Source of the DNA: MH13 sp042140245
Lineage (GTDB): Bacteria; Pseudomonadota; Alphaproteobacteria; Rhizobiales; MH13
DNA length: 64,000 nt
NCBI RefSeq assembly: GCF_042140245.1
Contig: NZ_CP159483.1
Span: 1,984,001 to 2,048,000, forward strand
Direction: 5' to 3'
Part shown: positions 25,924 to 34,976 of the stretch, piece after piece
Position numbering within the stretch: position 1 is the first letter of the stretch
How the letters are laid out: each line of letters opens with the position of its first letter
Made by a program: the position numbers and the translations under genes
Notes under the pieces: generated by a model
What the model was told of the DNA's origin: nothing
What the model saw: the letters and a program-made list of their open reading frames with translations, nothing else
Database searches by the model: none

Positions 25924-26637
25924 CTAGTCGCTTACCAGACGATACCCTACGCCGCGCACGGTTTGAAGATGGGCTGGGGAGGCAGGGTTTTCTTCGATCT
26001 TCCGGCGCAGTCTTGTCATCTGCACATCGATGGCACGGTCGGTCTTGCTGGGATCATCGCCCAGCAGGTCGAGCCGTGACACGGTGGCATTGGGGCGTGC
26101 GGCGAGCATGGCCATGATTTCGCGCTCCCGCTCTGTCAGCCGCACCATTTCACCGTCTTTGGTCAGCTCACGCTTGGAGAGTGCAAACCGGAAGCGGCCA
26201 AAGTCGACAGCATCCACGCTGCCGCTGCGTGTTTGCTGGGTGGCGCGCAGAATATTGTCGATCCGCAGCAGCAATTCACGCGGTTCAAACGGCTTGCCAA
26301 GATAGTCATTGGCGCCTGTTTCAAGGCCGGTGATGCGGTCACCAGCCTCTCCACGTGCTGTGAGCATGATGACGGGTATGGCCGACGTTTTGCGAAGTTC
26401 GGTGAGATATTCCAAGCCACTTTCGCCGGGCATCATCACATCCAGCACCATCAGATCAAAAGACAGACCAGAGGCGGCACGGCGCGCATCGCCTGCGGAC
26501 TTGGTGACAGTGACGCGATAGCCATTGTCACCGAGATAGCGCTTGAGCAAGTCACCAATACGCGCATCATCATCAACTATGAGAATGTGAGCGGCTGTAT
26601 CGGCTGGAATTGACAGAGAGGCGGCAGCAGTCGGCAT
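25924..26637 (-). CDS. OmpR-family response regulator (PetR-like)
   Basis: 237 residues. The receiver has the acidic pair in ILIVDDDARIGDLL, the phospho-accepting Asp in LMVLDVMMPGESGLEYL, and the conserved Lys in GANDYLGKPFEPREL. The winged-helix output domain ends DVQMTRLRRKIEENP then LQTVRGVGYRLV. The order MarR, this regulator, EnvZ-like kinase resembles petP-petR of Rhodobacter, where PetR is needed for cytochrome bc1 expression; here petABC lies 20 kb away, so that link is only inferred. Confidence 0.95.
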   Translation of the reverse strand: MPTAAASLSIPADTAAHILIVDDDARIGDLLKRYLGDNGYRVTVTKSAGDARRAASGLSFDLMVLDVMMPGESGLEYLTELRKTSAIPVIMLTARGEAGDRITGLETGANDYLGKPFEPRELLLRIDNILRATQQTRSGSVDAVDFGRFRFALSKRELTKDGEMVRLTEREREIMAMLAARPNATVSRLDLLGDDPSKTDRAIDVQMTRLRRKIEENPASPAHLQTVRGVGYRLVSD

Positions 26638-26675
26638 AGGGACATCCTTGTTCAGCGCGCCGGAGCAGGACGGAT

Positions 26676-27191
26676 TTATTTCGCCGCACCCGGTTTGCCA
26701 GCGGTGTTCAAGCTTTCCAATGGGGTCACCGGATCATTCATCAGTGCGCGCAAAAAGTCGCGCACGTCGCTCCGGCCGCCCTTTGGGAGCGTCTGCAATG
26801 CGCCTTCGATCCGTGACGATTGTATGGCGATCAGCTTTTCTGCCAGCTCAGCGCCTTTTTTCGTGGTGTAAAGAAGCCGCTGACGACGATCATCTGGCCC
26901 GGTTTCCTGGGCGATGTAGCCTGTCTCGATAAGGTGCTTGAGCACGCGCGCCAAACTTTGCTTGGTGATCTGCAAAATCTCCAAAAGCACCGCGACCGTC
27001 ATACCTGGATTGCGATGCACAAAGTGCAACACCCGGTGGTGCGCACGACCAAAGCCAAGCTCGGCCAGAATTTCATCCGGCTCACCGACAAAATCGCGAT
27101 AGGCAAAGAACAGATGCTCAATGATCGCCAACGTGTCTGGATCATTGTCTTGCGCGTCATGCGGTTTGGTTTCGAAATATATGTCAGCCAT
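26676..27191 (-). CDS. MarR-family regulator (PetP-like)
   Basis: 171 residues. The winged HTH is visible as GMTVAVLLEILQITKQSLAR, VLKHLIETGYIAQ and DRRQRLLYTTKKGAEL (the beta wing). The ATG at 27191 is favoured; a further in-frame start at 27209 would add six residues. A perfect inverted repeat, ATATGTCA-N7-TGACATAT, covers the start codon, which suggests autorepression. Thirty-eight bases separate it from the OmpR-type regulator, so the three regulators form an operon. Confidence 0.93.
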   Translation of the reverse strand: MADIYFETKPHDAQDNDPDTLAIIEHLFFAYRDFVGEPDEILAELGFGRAHHRVLHFVHRNPGMTVAVLLEILQITKQSLARVLKHLIETGYIAQETGPDDRRQRLLYTTKKGAELAEKLIAIQSSRIEGALQTLPKGGRSDVRDFLRALMNDPVTPLESLNTAGKPGAAK

Positions 27192-27201
27192 GTTGACATA
27201 T
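27179..27201. promoter_or_regulatory. MarR-type operator over the MarR start codon
   Basis: Perfect 8-base arms ATATGTCA (27179-27186) and TGACATAT (27194-27201) with a 7-base spacer that contains the start codon. The flanks extend the symmetry (TCGAAAT and ATTTCGG) apart from a two-base indel. Confidence 0.75.
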
Positions 27202-27433
27202 TTCGGCAAGGTTGTTACACCACCGCCTCTGTTGGCGAAAGAAAAGGTCCTCGTGTCGCGTCGGCGTTTTCATTTCTTGCTTTCAGTGCCGCTTTGTCAG
27301 GCAATCGCTTCGATCCGTCTTGGAATCGGCGTGCCTGCCTGACGATCAAAGAATAGGCCAGGCTTTTCAAGTCTATCGAGCTGCCTGAGCCAAGTCCTTA
27401 ACACAAAACGTTTTTCATTTGGGAGTGAAGACC

Positions 27434-28327
27434 ATGGCCGGTGTGCCCTTCGATCAGTTGTCCGGACAAATCTGGATGAACGGTGAGTTTGTCGAATGGG
27501 ATGATGCCAAAGTCCACGTCCTGACGCATGGCTTGCACTATGGCTCTGCGGTGTTTGAAGGCCAGCGCGCCTATGGCGGTGTTGTTTTTGAGCAGACAGC
27601 TCACCATGAGCGCCTGCACAAGTCCGCAGAAATCCTCGACATGACAATGCCGTACAGCGTCGAAGAGCTGAACACGGCGTGCGAAGAGGTCATTAAACGC
27701 AACGGGTTTGTTGATGCTTATGTGCGCCCCATCGCTTGGCGTGGCTCGGAAATGATGGGCGTTTCAGCGCAGGCTAACCGCATCAACGTTGCGATCGCCG
27801 CTTGGGAATGGCCAAGCTATTTTGCCCCAGAAGAGCGGATGAAGGGTATTCGCATGGATATTGCGAAATATCGCCGCCCCGACCCGCGCACAGCGCCATC
27901 GCACGCTAAGGCTGCAGGTCTCTACATGATCTGCACCCTGTCCAAGCATGCCGCTGAAGCCAAGGGCTATGCCGATGCGTTGATGTATGATTGGGAAGGC
28001 TATGTCGCCGAGGCAACTGGAGCGAATGTTTTCTTTATTGAAGACGGTGTCATTCATACGCCGACTGCCGACCGCTTCCTGGATGGTATCACCCGTCAGA
28101 CTGTGATCAAGCTCGCCAAGGCGCGGGGCATTGAGGTGGTTGAGCGTCGCATTCTGCCGCATGAGATGGCGCAGTTCAGTGAGTGCTTTATCACCGGCAC
28201 GGCTGCTGAGGTGACACCGGTTTCGGAAATCGGGCCGTTCAGCTTCACACCGGGTCAGATCTCACAGAACTTGATTGCGGATTATGATGTCGCCATCCGG
28301 CCGAAGGCCGCGCAAGCGGCTGCTTAA
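27434..28327 (+). CDS. ilvE: Branched-chain amino acid aminotransferase
   Basis: A 297-residue class IV PLP aminotransferase acting in valine, leucine and isoleucine metabolism. The N-terminal FVEWDDAKVHVLTHGLHYGS contains the HYG block. YRRPDPRTAPSHAKAAGLYM carries the PLP lysine (SHAKAAG). The EATGANVFFI block and FITGTAAEVTPVSEIG follow. The ATG at 27434 has GGGAG in front; an upstream TTG is possible but unlikely. It diverges from the MarR operon. Confidence 0.96.
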   Translation: MAGVPFDQLSGQIWMNGEFVEWDDAKVHVLTHGLHYGSAVFEGQRAYGGVVFEQTAHHERLHKSAEILDMTMPYSVEELNTACEEVIKRNGFVDAYVRPIAWRGSEMMGVSAQANRINVAIAAWEWPSYFAPEERMKGIRMDIAKYRRPDPRTAPSHAKAAGLYMICTLSKHAAEAKGYADALMYDWEGYVAEATGANVFFIEDGVIHTPTADRFLDGITRQTVIKLAKARGIEVVERRILPHEMAQFSECFITGTAAEVTPVSEIGPFSFTPGQISQNLIADYDVAIRPKAAQAAA

Positions 28328-28330
28328 CGC

Positions 28331-28801
28331 CTAGACCATCTTCCATCGATCCGCGTCAGCATCATCTGACGCCTTTGCATCCACCCAGCTCGCCTCTTTT
28401 TGGGGGTCAGCTGGGTGTTCTTTTTTCCAAAACGGCGCTTTGGTTTTTAAGAAATCCATCAAGAAATCAGCCGCCTGGAACGACGCGCGGCGGTGGGCCG
28501 ATGCTGTTGCGACCAGCACGATAGGTTCGCCGGGTTTCAGCTTGCCATAGCGATGGATGATGGTGAGGCCTTGGAGTGGCCACCGCGCGGTTGCGTCTTG
28601 CGCAATGGAGGTCAGTTGGCTTTCGGCCATGCCTGGAAAATGCTCCAGTTCCAGGGCTTCCAACTGCCCGCCCTCATCGCGGCAGTAGCCGGTGAAGCTG
28701 GTGACCGCGCCAATGGCAGGGTTGCCGGCGTGCAGTGCAGTGATTTCTGTTCCGGCATCAAAGAGCTCGGCTTGAACCTTGATCTTGAGGGAGGCTTCCA
28801 C
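28331..28801 (-). CDS. moaE: Molybdopterin synthase catalytic subunit
   Basis: 156 residues. GAVTSFTGYCRDEGG and LELEHFPGMAESQL, then IIHRYGKLKPGEPIVLVATA, SAHRRASFQAADFLMDFLKT and APFWKKE, are the MoaE conserved blocks, including the Lys of the active site. MoaE converts precursor Z to molybdopterin using MoaD thiocarboxylate. The start is a GTG at 28801. Five bases separate it from moaD. The C-terminal tail is acidic. Confidence 0.96.
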   Translation of the reverse strand: MEASLKIKVQAELFDAGTEITALHAGNPAIGAVTSFTGYCRDEGGQLEALELEHFPGMAESQLTSIAQDATARWPLQGLTIIHRYGKLKPGEPIVLVATASAHRRASFQAADFLMDFLKTKAPFWKKEHPADPQKEASWVDAKASDDADADRWKMV

Positions 28802-28806
28802 GGAGG

Positions 28807-29058
28807 CTACCCACCCGTCATCGGCGGGAAGAAAGCTGCTTCCTGTGCATCACCGAGCAGCGCATCGTCTTCGGCCAGGGTCTTGTCCAACGCCACGCGT
28901 ATGATCGACGGGTCTTCAAAGGCGTAGGCGTAGCCTTCATCCAGGCTGGCGAGCCAGCTTTTCAGAGCTCCAATGGTGGTGACATTCGCGGGAATGTCAC
29001 GTGTCTCGGTTTCGGTTCCAACACGTTCACGCACCCAGGCAAAGTAGAGAAGTTTCAT
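28807..29058 (-). CDS. moaD: Molybdopterin synthase sulfur-carrier subunit
   Basis: 83 residues with the ubiquitin-like fold: KLLYFAWVRERVGTETE at the N-terminus, VALDKTLAEDDALL in the middle, and a C-terminus ending FFPPMTGG. The terminal Gly-Gly is the site of thiocarboxylate formation. The ATG at 29058 fits the family length. It lies four bases after pgsA and directly before moaE. Confidence 0.95.
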   Translation of the reverse strand: MKLLYFAWVRERVGTETETRDIPANVTTIGALKSWLASLDEGYAYAFEDPSIIRVALDKTLAEDDALLGDAQEAAFFPPMTGG

Positions 29059-29062
29059 GGTC

Positions 29063-29650
29063 TTACGCCTGATCCGCAGCAACGAGATGACCTATCCCGG
29101 CGCGCACATAATCATACCCTGTCCATACCGTGAGCAGGGCGGCCAGCCACAAAAGCCCGATGCCGAAGAGCATGGTGCCAGGGATGAGCGCATCCCCGGC
29201 CGGTCCTGTCACCAGCACACCGAGTGCCACCAATTGGACGGCTGTTTTCCATTTCGCCAGATTGGAAACCGGCACTGACAAATTCATTTGACCCAGATAT
29301 TCGCGCAGGCCCGACACCAGGATTTCGCGACTTAGAATGATGATGGCTGGAACAAGCGCGAGGCCCGTGATTGTGCCGTTGGCGGCCAGCATGATGAGGA
29401 CGGCGCCCACCAGCAGTTTGTCGGCGATTGGGTCCAGCATTTTGCCGAGGCTGGATTGCTGTGACCAGGCGCGCGCCAAATAGCCATCGAGATAATCGGT
29501 TATCGCTGCAGCAATGAAAATCACCAGCGCCACCCAAAGCCACACATGTTGACTGGAGTAGAGGCAAGCCACGATGGCAGGAATGGCCGCAATGCGCCCA
29601 TAGGTCAAAAGGTTCGGCACGGAGTAGACGGTGCTTTGGGCCGTGGCCAT
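29063..29650 (-). CDS. pgsA: CDP-diacylglycerol-glycerol-3-phosphate 3-phosphatidyltransferase
   Basis: A 195-residue polytopic membrane enzyme of phosphatidylglycerol synthesis. The CDP-alcohol phosphotransferase motif is complete: DYLDGYLARAWSQ followed by SSLGKMLDPIADK (D-G-x2-A-R-x8-G-x3-D-x3-D). It is cotranscribed with moaD and moaE. In relatives this trio normally follows uvrC directly; here an autotransporter gene intervenes. Confidence 0.96.
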   Translation of the reverse strand: MATAQSTVYSVPNLLTYGRIAAIPAIVACLYSSQHVWLWVALVIFIAAAITDYLDGYLARAWSQQSSLGKMLDPIADKLLVGAVLIMLAANGTITGLALVPAIIILSREILVSGLREYLGQMNLSVPVSNLAKWKTAVQLVALGVLVTGPAGDALIPGTMLFGIGLLWLAALLTVWTGYDYVRAGIGHLVAADQA

Positions 29651-29769
29651 GGGGAGCTCATCTGTTCACGTCACAAGCGACTGTGATGTTTCAACATGGC
29701 TGTGAGCGATACGTCAATCTGATCAACAGCGTATAACACGCTTTGAAAGGTGTGCGTTTTCGCTTCGCC

Positions 29770-31584
29770 CTAGTTTAACGGGATAGCGATGTGCAAACGG
29801 CCACCGTAAAGCGTGGCATCTGAACCGATTCCGCCATAGTTGCCAGCCAGGGTCAGCGATAGGCCAGAGCGCGTGGCATAGGTTGCGCCGAGCTCTGTAA
29901 CTCCAGTGAAGCCGATCATGGCATCTGCTAGCGAACCATCAGAGTAATCGCCATCATCTCCAAACGTGTAGACCCCATCGAAGGAGACAAAGGTCGATAA
30001 CGAGTCTCCTCCAACGAGCAGGAAGGTGCGGGCAATGCGTGGGCCAAAGCGCACTTCGCCTTGGCTCAAAGTTTGGGCGGCGATAAGCACAGCATTACTG
30101 TCGGTGTAGGCTTCCTGCTCTTCGACAATGTAGGTGAAGCTGAGACTTGGCTGGATGGTGAACAGACCCATCTCCAACACATCCATTTCAAAATCACCAA
30201 TCAGAGCACCAGAGAGGAACAGCCGGTTGGTGGTGAACGCATCGGTGTACGTGCCCAGGGGATCGATATCATTGTAAGATTGGCCAAGTGCTGCCGCTAG
30301 ATCAAAATAGAAGTTATCTTGCGCCTGAACGGTCAGCGTTGGGCCAGCGAGCCAGCCAACCCCATCGGTCCCGCCAGCGTTGTTGGTATTGTCTTGCGAG
30401 AGCCAATCCACTTGCCCGGAAAAGCCAAGTAGCACCCGTTCGTTCACCAGATAATCCACGCCAGCATGAACGATACCAAAACGGCCACTATCGGTGGCAT
30501 CATCCTCAAACAAGGTAATGCGGCCCTCGGTCCAGAAGGTGATCCGTGTATCGTTTTCATAGTCGTCTGCGGTATCCAGTCCGTCACCGGCAGCGAAGGC
30601 GTTGAACACTGGGGTGAGCCGATCTGAGCGCATGGCAAAGGCCAGTTCACGGCCTTCAAAGGCCAACGCAAAACGGGCTGGGTTGGCAAAGGACATCCCA
30701 AACGCAGAGATTGTTTCACCACCGCTGCCGCTGCTTTCATCAAAGCGGCTGATGCGGCGGCTGGCGGCCGGGCGGTTGGCGGTGATTAGGCCCATCCGAC
30801 TGCCAACGAAATCCCTGATTTGCTGCTGTGCTGCATCCTGCGGTGAGGTGAACTGGGTGGTGGATATGCCTGAGGCGAGGTTATCATTGCCTCCAGGCGT
30901 GTCCTGTGCTGCACCCGCCAGAACCGCGACAGTGACAGCACCTGTTCCGCTTGGTGTAATCAAAGCTGAGAACACACGGTTGGCAGTGACCGTCTGGAAA
31001 TCAGATGCATCTGCATTGCCTAAGCCCGCCGTTACATCAGCTAACTCAAAACCTGTCACATCCTCACTGAACGTGAAGGTCGCCGTGAATGGCAGATTGG
31101 CTTGCGTCGGCACGCCCGTGATCGCAACCGTGGGCTGGATGGAATCGGCGGGGCAATCTGGGTCGAGCGCATTGGCATCAAATGACACACGGGTGAATTC
31201 ACCGTTGGTGTTTTGGTAGTTTGATCCAATTGCCTGTGAGCTTTCATCATTTGAAAAAACAATAAAGAAAGGTCCGACGTCTGGATCTGATTCCGTTCCA
31301 TAGGAAAATGGAGATATATCCAGATTTGTATGGGTGAATGCTAGGAGAACACCAAGAATTCTTTCATTGCCGTCCGTTAAGTAGAGTCGGGCTCGACCGT
31401 TCGTACTGATGGAAGCATCAATAAAAAAGCGGCTTGTATTCCCTGCAACGCAGCCACCATCGGTGTCGAGACCCACAGCTAGTGTGCCATTTACAGCGGT
31501 CCAGTCAGCTTGAGCGTCGCTAAATGTAGTGTTCACTTGAAAGCAGGCTAATAGAGCCGTCAGCAGCAAAGGGCGTTTCAGCAT
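29770..31584 (-). CDS. Autotransporter with Ig-like passenger domain
   Basis: 604 residues from the ATG at 31584. Signal peptide at residues 1-26 (MLKRPLLLTALLACFQ to DAQA). A short N-terminal beta domain has two cysteines. A bacterial Ig-like domain of the type with 'FSEDVTGFELADVTAGLGNA' motifs lies at about residues 150-240. A C-terminal 12-strand-like beta-barrel covers about residues 330-604. The barrel ends IPLN, not the usual terminal aromatic residue. The frame stays open to 31785, and an ATG at 31689 would give an extended basic signal region. The passenger is small. It is probably an outer-membrane or surface protein; the ligand is unknown. Confidence 0.85.
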   Translation of the reverse strand: MLKRPLLLTALLACFQVNTTFSDAQADWTAVNGTLAVGLDTDGGCVAGNTSRFFIDASISTNGRARLYLTDGNERILGVLLAFTHTNLDISPFSYGTESDPDVGPFFIVFSNDESSQAIGSNYQNTNGEFTRVSFDANALDPDCPADSIQPTVAITGVPTQANLPFTATFTFSEDVTGFELADVTAGLGNADASDFQTVTANRVFSALITPSGTGAVTVAVLAGAAQDTPGGNDNLASGISTTQFTSPQDAAQQQIRDFVGSRMGLITANRPAASRRISRFDESSGSGGETISAFGMSFANPARFALAFEGRELAFAMRSDRLTPVFNAFAAGDGLDTADDYENDTRITFWTEGRITLFEDDATDSGRFGIVHAGVDYLVNERVLLGFSGQVDWLSQDNTNNAGGTDGVGWLAGPTLTVQAQDNFYFDLAAALGQSYNDIDPLGTYTDAFTTNRLFLSGALIGDFEMDVLEMGLFTIQPSLSFTYIVEEQEAYTDSNAVLIAAQTLSQGEVRFGPRIARTFLLVGGDSLSTFVSFDGVYTFGDDGDYSDGSLADAMIGFTGVTELGATYATRSGLSLTLAGNYGGIGSDATLYGGRLHIAIPLN

Positions 31585-32049
31585 CCTGTTGCGTAGCGCT
31601 AAGCTGTTTTTCGGCCTGATCTGGCGGGCCTGATGAGAGCTCCGACGTTGAAGCCGGTGCTTGAAATTGATATTCCTAAAAGGCTTCATCGCAGTCTTTT
31701 CAACCAAAACGCTCGTTTTTTGTTTGGCGGGATAGACAAGTCGCCCACTGCTAGTTGGAAACCAGATTGCGTCATTTGCTGCCAAAGGCCGTATCAGTTT
31801 TTGAAGCTCAGCAATGACCCAACCATCACATCACTGTCAAATAGTGACGCAGCGTTACTTGAGCTCTGCAAACACTGACTTGTTTCTTTTGCATTGCTGC
31901 TGCAGCCATCCAATTTGCGGGCTAACCAATGCCAACAACAGTTGGCCATTTGGTGAAACTAGATCGACAGCCTTGTGGAATTATATCCATGGTTGGGCGT
32001 GCGGCAGCAGCGCCGGTGAGTGTATCTGTCCGGCTTGTCTAGACAACTG
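31585..32049. other. Gap between uvrC and the autotransporter gene
   Basis: 465 bases, somewhat more A+T rich than the flanking genes. The left part could be an N-terminal extension of the autotransporter frame. The rest probably holds its promoter. I see no other gene, no terminator with a T run and no mobile-element ends. Confidence 0.5.
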
Positions 32050-34041
32050 TCACCCGCTTTCGCGGAAATGATCGTAGATCGTGCGCGCCAAAGCCTGGCT
32101 GATGCCAGGCACCTGTTCCAGGTCAGAGAGGGCTGCGCGTTTGATGCCTTTGACTGAGCCAAAGGCATTGAGCAGAGCACGTTTGCGTGTTGGGCCGATA
32201 CCGCCGACCTCGTCCAGCGGGTTTTCGCGCATCTGTGCTGAGCGTTTGGCCCGGTGCGTGCCGATGGCAAAGCGGTGCGCTTCATCACGTAGACGCTGGA
32301 TAAAGTAGAGCACTGGGTCGCGCGGTTGCAGCATGAAGGGCTCGCCCTCCATGGGGTGCAAAGTCTCGCGTCCAGCGTCACGATCAGGGCCCTTGGAAAC
32401 CCCGATCATCTGTACGCGCTCGGTGATACCAAGATCATCAAGCACCGCTTTTGAAGCCGACATCTGGCCCTTACCGCCATCAATGATCACCAAGTCCGGC
32501 CAGCTCGGGAAGGCGTCGGTATCCTCGCTGGCAGTGTCGTTTTCTTCCTCTTTAACGAGCCGGGAGAACCGCCGGGTCAGCACCTCGCGCATCATGCCAA
32601 AATCATCGCCCGGAGTGAGCGAGGAGTCCTTGATGTTGAACTTGCGGTACTGGTTTTTCACAAACCCATCGGGCCCGGCGACAATCATGCCGCCGACCGC
32701 GTTGGTGCCCATAATGTGGGAGTTGTCGTAGACCTCAATGCGGCGCGGCGTGCCATCCAACTTCAACGCCTCGGCCAAGCCATCAAGCAGCTTGGTTTGA
32801 CTGGCGCTATCCGCAAGCTTGCGGGCCAGCGCTTCGCGTGCGTTGGTGACAGCATGGTTCACCAGGTCGCGCTTTTCGCCGCGCTGTGGTTTGCCGATTT
32901 CGATCTTGCGCCCGGCGTGCTGGCTGAACGCGTCGGCCATCAGTTCCGCTTCAGGCAGCTTATGTGATGTCAGGATGAGCTTGGGGATCGGCTTGTTGTC
33001 ATAGAACTGCGAGAGAAAGCTTTGCAGCACCTCTTCAGGCTCCACCGATTTGTCAGCCTTCGGGAAATAGGCGTGGTTGCCCCAGTTCTGTCCGGTGCGG
33101 AAAAAGAACACCTGTACACAGAACTGACCGCCCTCAGCATGGAGGGCAAACACATCAGCCTCTTCAACATTGCGCGGGTTGATGCCCTGATGACTTTGAA
33201 TTTGGCTGAGCGCGGAAATACGGTCGCGATAGACGGCGGCACGCTCAAAGTCCAAATCCTCAGAGGCACGTTCCATCTGCTTGGCCAAATCGGCTTTTAC
33301 CTGTTTGGACTTGCCCGATAGAAACGCTTTGGCGTCGTCCACCAGATGCCCATAATCCTCCAGGCTGATCTCACCGGTGCATGGCGCTGAGCAGCGCTTG
33401 ATTTGATAGAGCAGGCAGGGCCGTGTGCGCGTTTCATAGACACTGTCGGAACAGGTGCGGATAAGGAAGGCTTTTTGCAACGCGTTGATGGTGCGGCCAA
33501 CCGCGCCTGCCGAGGCAAAGGGGCCGAAATAGCTGCCTTTGGAGTTGCGCGCCCCGCGATGTTTCATCAGCTGCGCGGCTTCGTGGTCCTCAGCCATCAA
33601 AATGTAAGGGAAGCTTTTGTCGTCGCGCAGCAGCACGTTGAAGCGAGGACGCAGACGCTTGATGAGGTTGGCTTCTAAGAGCAGCGCTTCGGTCTCGGTG
33701 CGTGTGGACACGAACTCCATCGCCACCGTCTGCGTGATCATGCGCACGATGCGATTGGAAAGCCCTGTGGGCCTGGTGTAGCTGGTCACGCGCGCTTTGA
33801 GTTTGCGTGCCTTGCCGACATAGAGCACATCGCCCTTGTCGTTCAGCATGCGGTAGACGCCCGGCGTGTTGGGCAGTTTCTTGACGAACGCAGCGATGAC
33901 ATCGAAGCCTGTCAGTGGCGTTTCGTTGTCCTCTACTTTTTCTTCACCAACCCACACTTCGCTTGCCAACTGACCTGGGCCCGTTGCATCGCGCAGTTTG
34001 GGTTCTGCAAGTTTGGAATCGCTTTCGTCCATGCCGTCCAT
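32050..34041 (-). CDS. uvrC: Excinuclease ABC subunit C
   Basis: 663 residues. The N-terminal GIY-YIG nuclease (LPNTPGVYRMLNDKGDVLYV then GKARKLKARV) makes the 3' incision. A UVR domain (SKQVKADLAKQMERASEDLD) that binds UvrB, the RNase-H-like nuclease domain (IEVYDNSHIMGTNAVGGMIV, LVIIDGGKGQMSAS) and C-terminal helix-hairpin-helix repeats (DEVGGIGPTRKRALLNAFGS) follow. The start at ATG 34041 is tentative; a second ATG lies at 34032, and the frame is open further up. It follows the SDR gene by 97 bases. Confidence 0.96.
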   Translation of the reverse strand: MDGMDESDSKLAEPKLRDATGPGQLASEVWVGEEKVEDNETPLTGFDVIAAFVKKLPNTPGVYRMLNDKGDVLYVGKARKLKARVTSYTRPTGLSNRIVRMITQTVAMEFVSTRTETEALLLEANLIKRLRPRFNVLLRDDKSFPYILMAEDHEAAQLMKHRGARNSKGSYFGPFASAGAVGRTINALQKAFLIRTCSDSVYETRTRPCLLYQIKRCSAPCTGEISLEDYGHLVDDAKAFLSGKSKQVKADLAKQMERASEDLDFERAAVYRDRISALSQIQSHQGINPRNVEEADVFALHAEGGQFCVQVFFFRTGQNWGNHAYFPKADKSVEPEEVLQSFLSQFYDNKPIPKLILTSHKLPEAELMADAFSQHAGRKIEIGKPQRGEKRDLVNHAVTNAREALARKLADSASQTKLLDGLAEALKLDGTPRRIEVYDNSHIMGTNAVGGMIVAGPDGFVKNQYRKFNIKDSSLTPGDDFGMMREVLTRRFSRLVKEEENDTASEDTDAFPSWPDLVIIDGGKGQMSASKAVLDDLGITERVQMIGVSKGPDRDAGRETLHPMEGEPFMLQPRDPVLYFIQRLRDEAHRFAIGTHRAKRSAQMRENPLDEVGGIGPTRKRALLNAFGSVKGIKRAALSDLEQVPGISQALARTIYDHFRESG

Positions 34042-34138
34042 AGTGTCGGGAAACTTCGGTCGAAGCCAGACGGGTCGCTTGCGGCCCCGTCTGGCCCTCC
34101 TGCCAAGTTTGGCAGCAGGTTCTGCTTCCAACTGTCTG

Positions 34139-34915
34139 TTATTCGTTGATGCCAACGACGTCGGGCGTCTCCCAGCCCAAATGTTGACCGCCGTCCAGCG
34201 CAATCATTTGTCCGGTGACCGATTTCATGTGCCAGAGATAGGTAAGTGTTGCGGCGAAAGCATCAAGTTCCGGTCCGCGCTTGAGCGGAACGCCAGCCAC
34301 CTGTTTGGCAAAGTCTTCATCCGCTTGCCGGTCGTTGGAAAGCGTTGGGCCTGGCCCAATCGCGTTGACGCGCACACGCCCGCTGGTGCTTTGTGCATAT
34401 GCCTGCGCTAAGGTCTGGGTTAAGCCCCAAAGCGCTACTTTGGAGGCCGTGTACGACACGAAGTTTGGCGTTAACTGCCATACACGCTGATCGATAATGT
34501 TGACGATGAGGCCCTCTTCGTTGGCAGGCAGTTGGTTCACCAATTGATCAGCCAGCAAGGCCGGTGCGGTCGCGTGAACCGCAAAATGGGCTTTGAAAAG
34601 GTCTGGCCCTAGATCGCCAACCGCATCGCTTTCAAACAAGGATGCGTTGTTGACCAAACAGCCGACGGGCATTCCAAGCGCATCGGATGCGCGTGCCACG
34701 AGGCCATCCACATCCTGGTCCTTTGTCAAATCACCTCGCACGAGCGCTACAGTTCCACCTGCCGCTTCAATGGTATCGGCCGTCTCTCGGGCCGCTTTTT
34801 CAGAGCTGCGGTAGTGCACGCAGATGGGTGTGCCTGTTTTGGCCAGATCAATGGCCATGGATTTGCCGATGCGATTGGCCGCACCAGTGATTAGCGTCGC
34901 GGGGAGGGAAGTCAT
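34139..34915 (-). CDS. SDR-family oxidoreductase
   Basis: A 258-residue short-chain dehydrogenase/reductase. The cofactor motif is TLITGAANRIGKSMA (TGxxxRIG, pteridine-reductase/FolM-like). NNASLF, the catalytic Tyr-Lys in SYTASKVALWGLTQ, and VNAIGPGPTL follow. The arginine in the glycine motif resembles the FolM/dihydromonapterin-reductase branch, so a pterin substrate is possible but not shown. The ATG at 34915 has AAGG upstream. It is the usual gene ahead of uvrC in Rhizobiales. Confidence 0.92.
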   Translation of the reverse strand: MTSLPATLITGAANRIGKSMAIDLAKTGTPICVHYRSSEKAARETADTIEAAGGTVALVRGDLTKDQDVDGLVARASDALGMPVGCLVNNASLFESDAVGDLGPDLFKAHFAVHATAPALLADQLVNQLPANEEGLIVNIIDQRVWQLTPNFVSYTASKVALWGLTQTLAQAYAQSTSGRVRVNAIGPGPTLSNDRQADEDFAKQVAGVPLKRGPELDAFAATLTYLWHMKSVTGQMIALDGGQHLGWETPDVVGINE

Positions 34916-34976
34916 AGAGAGCCTTGCTCGAAGCGTTAGCGAACGTCGTCCAGCCAACGGTTTTGGCTTGCGGCCT

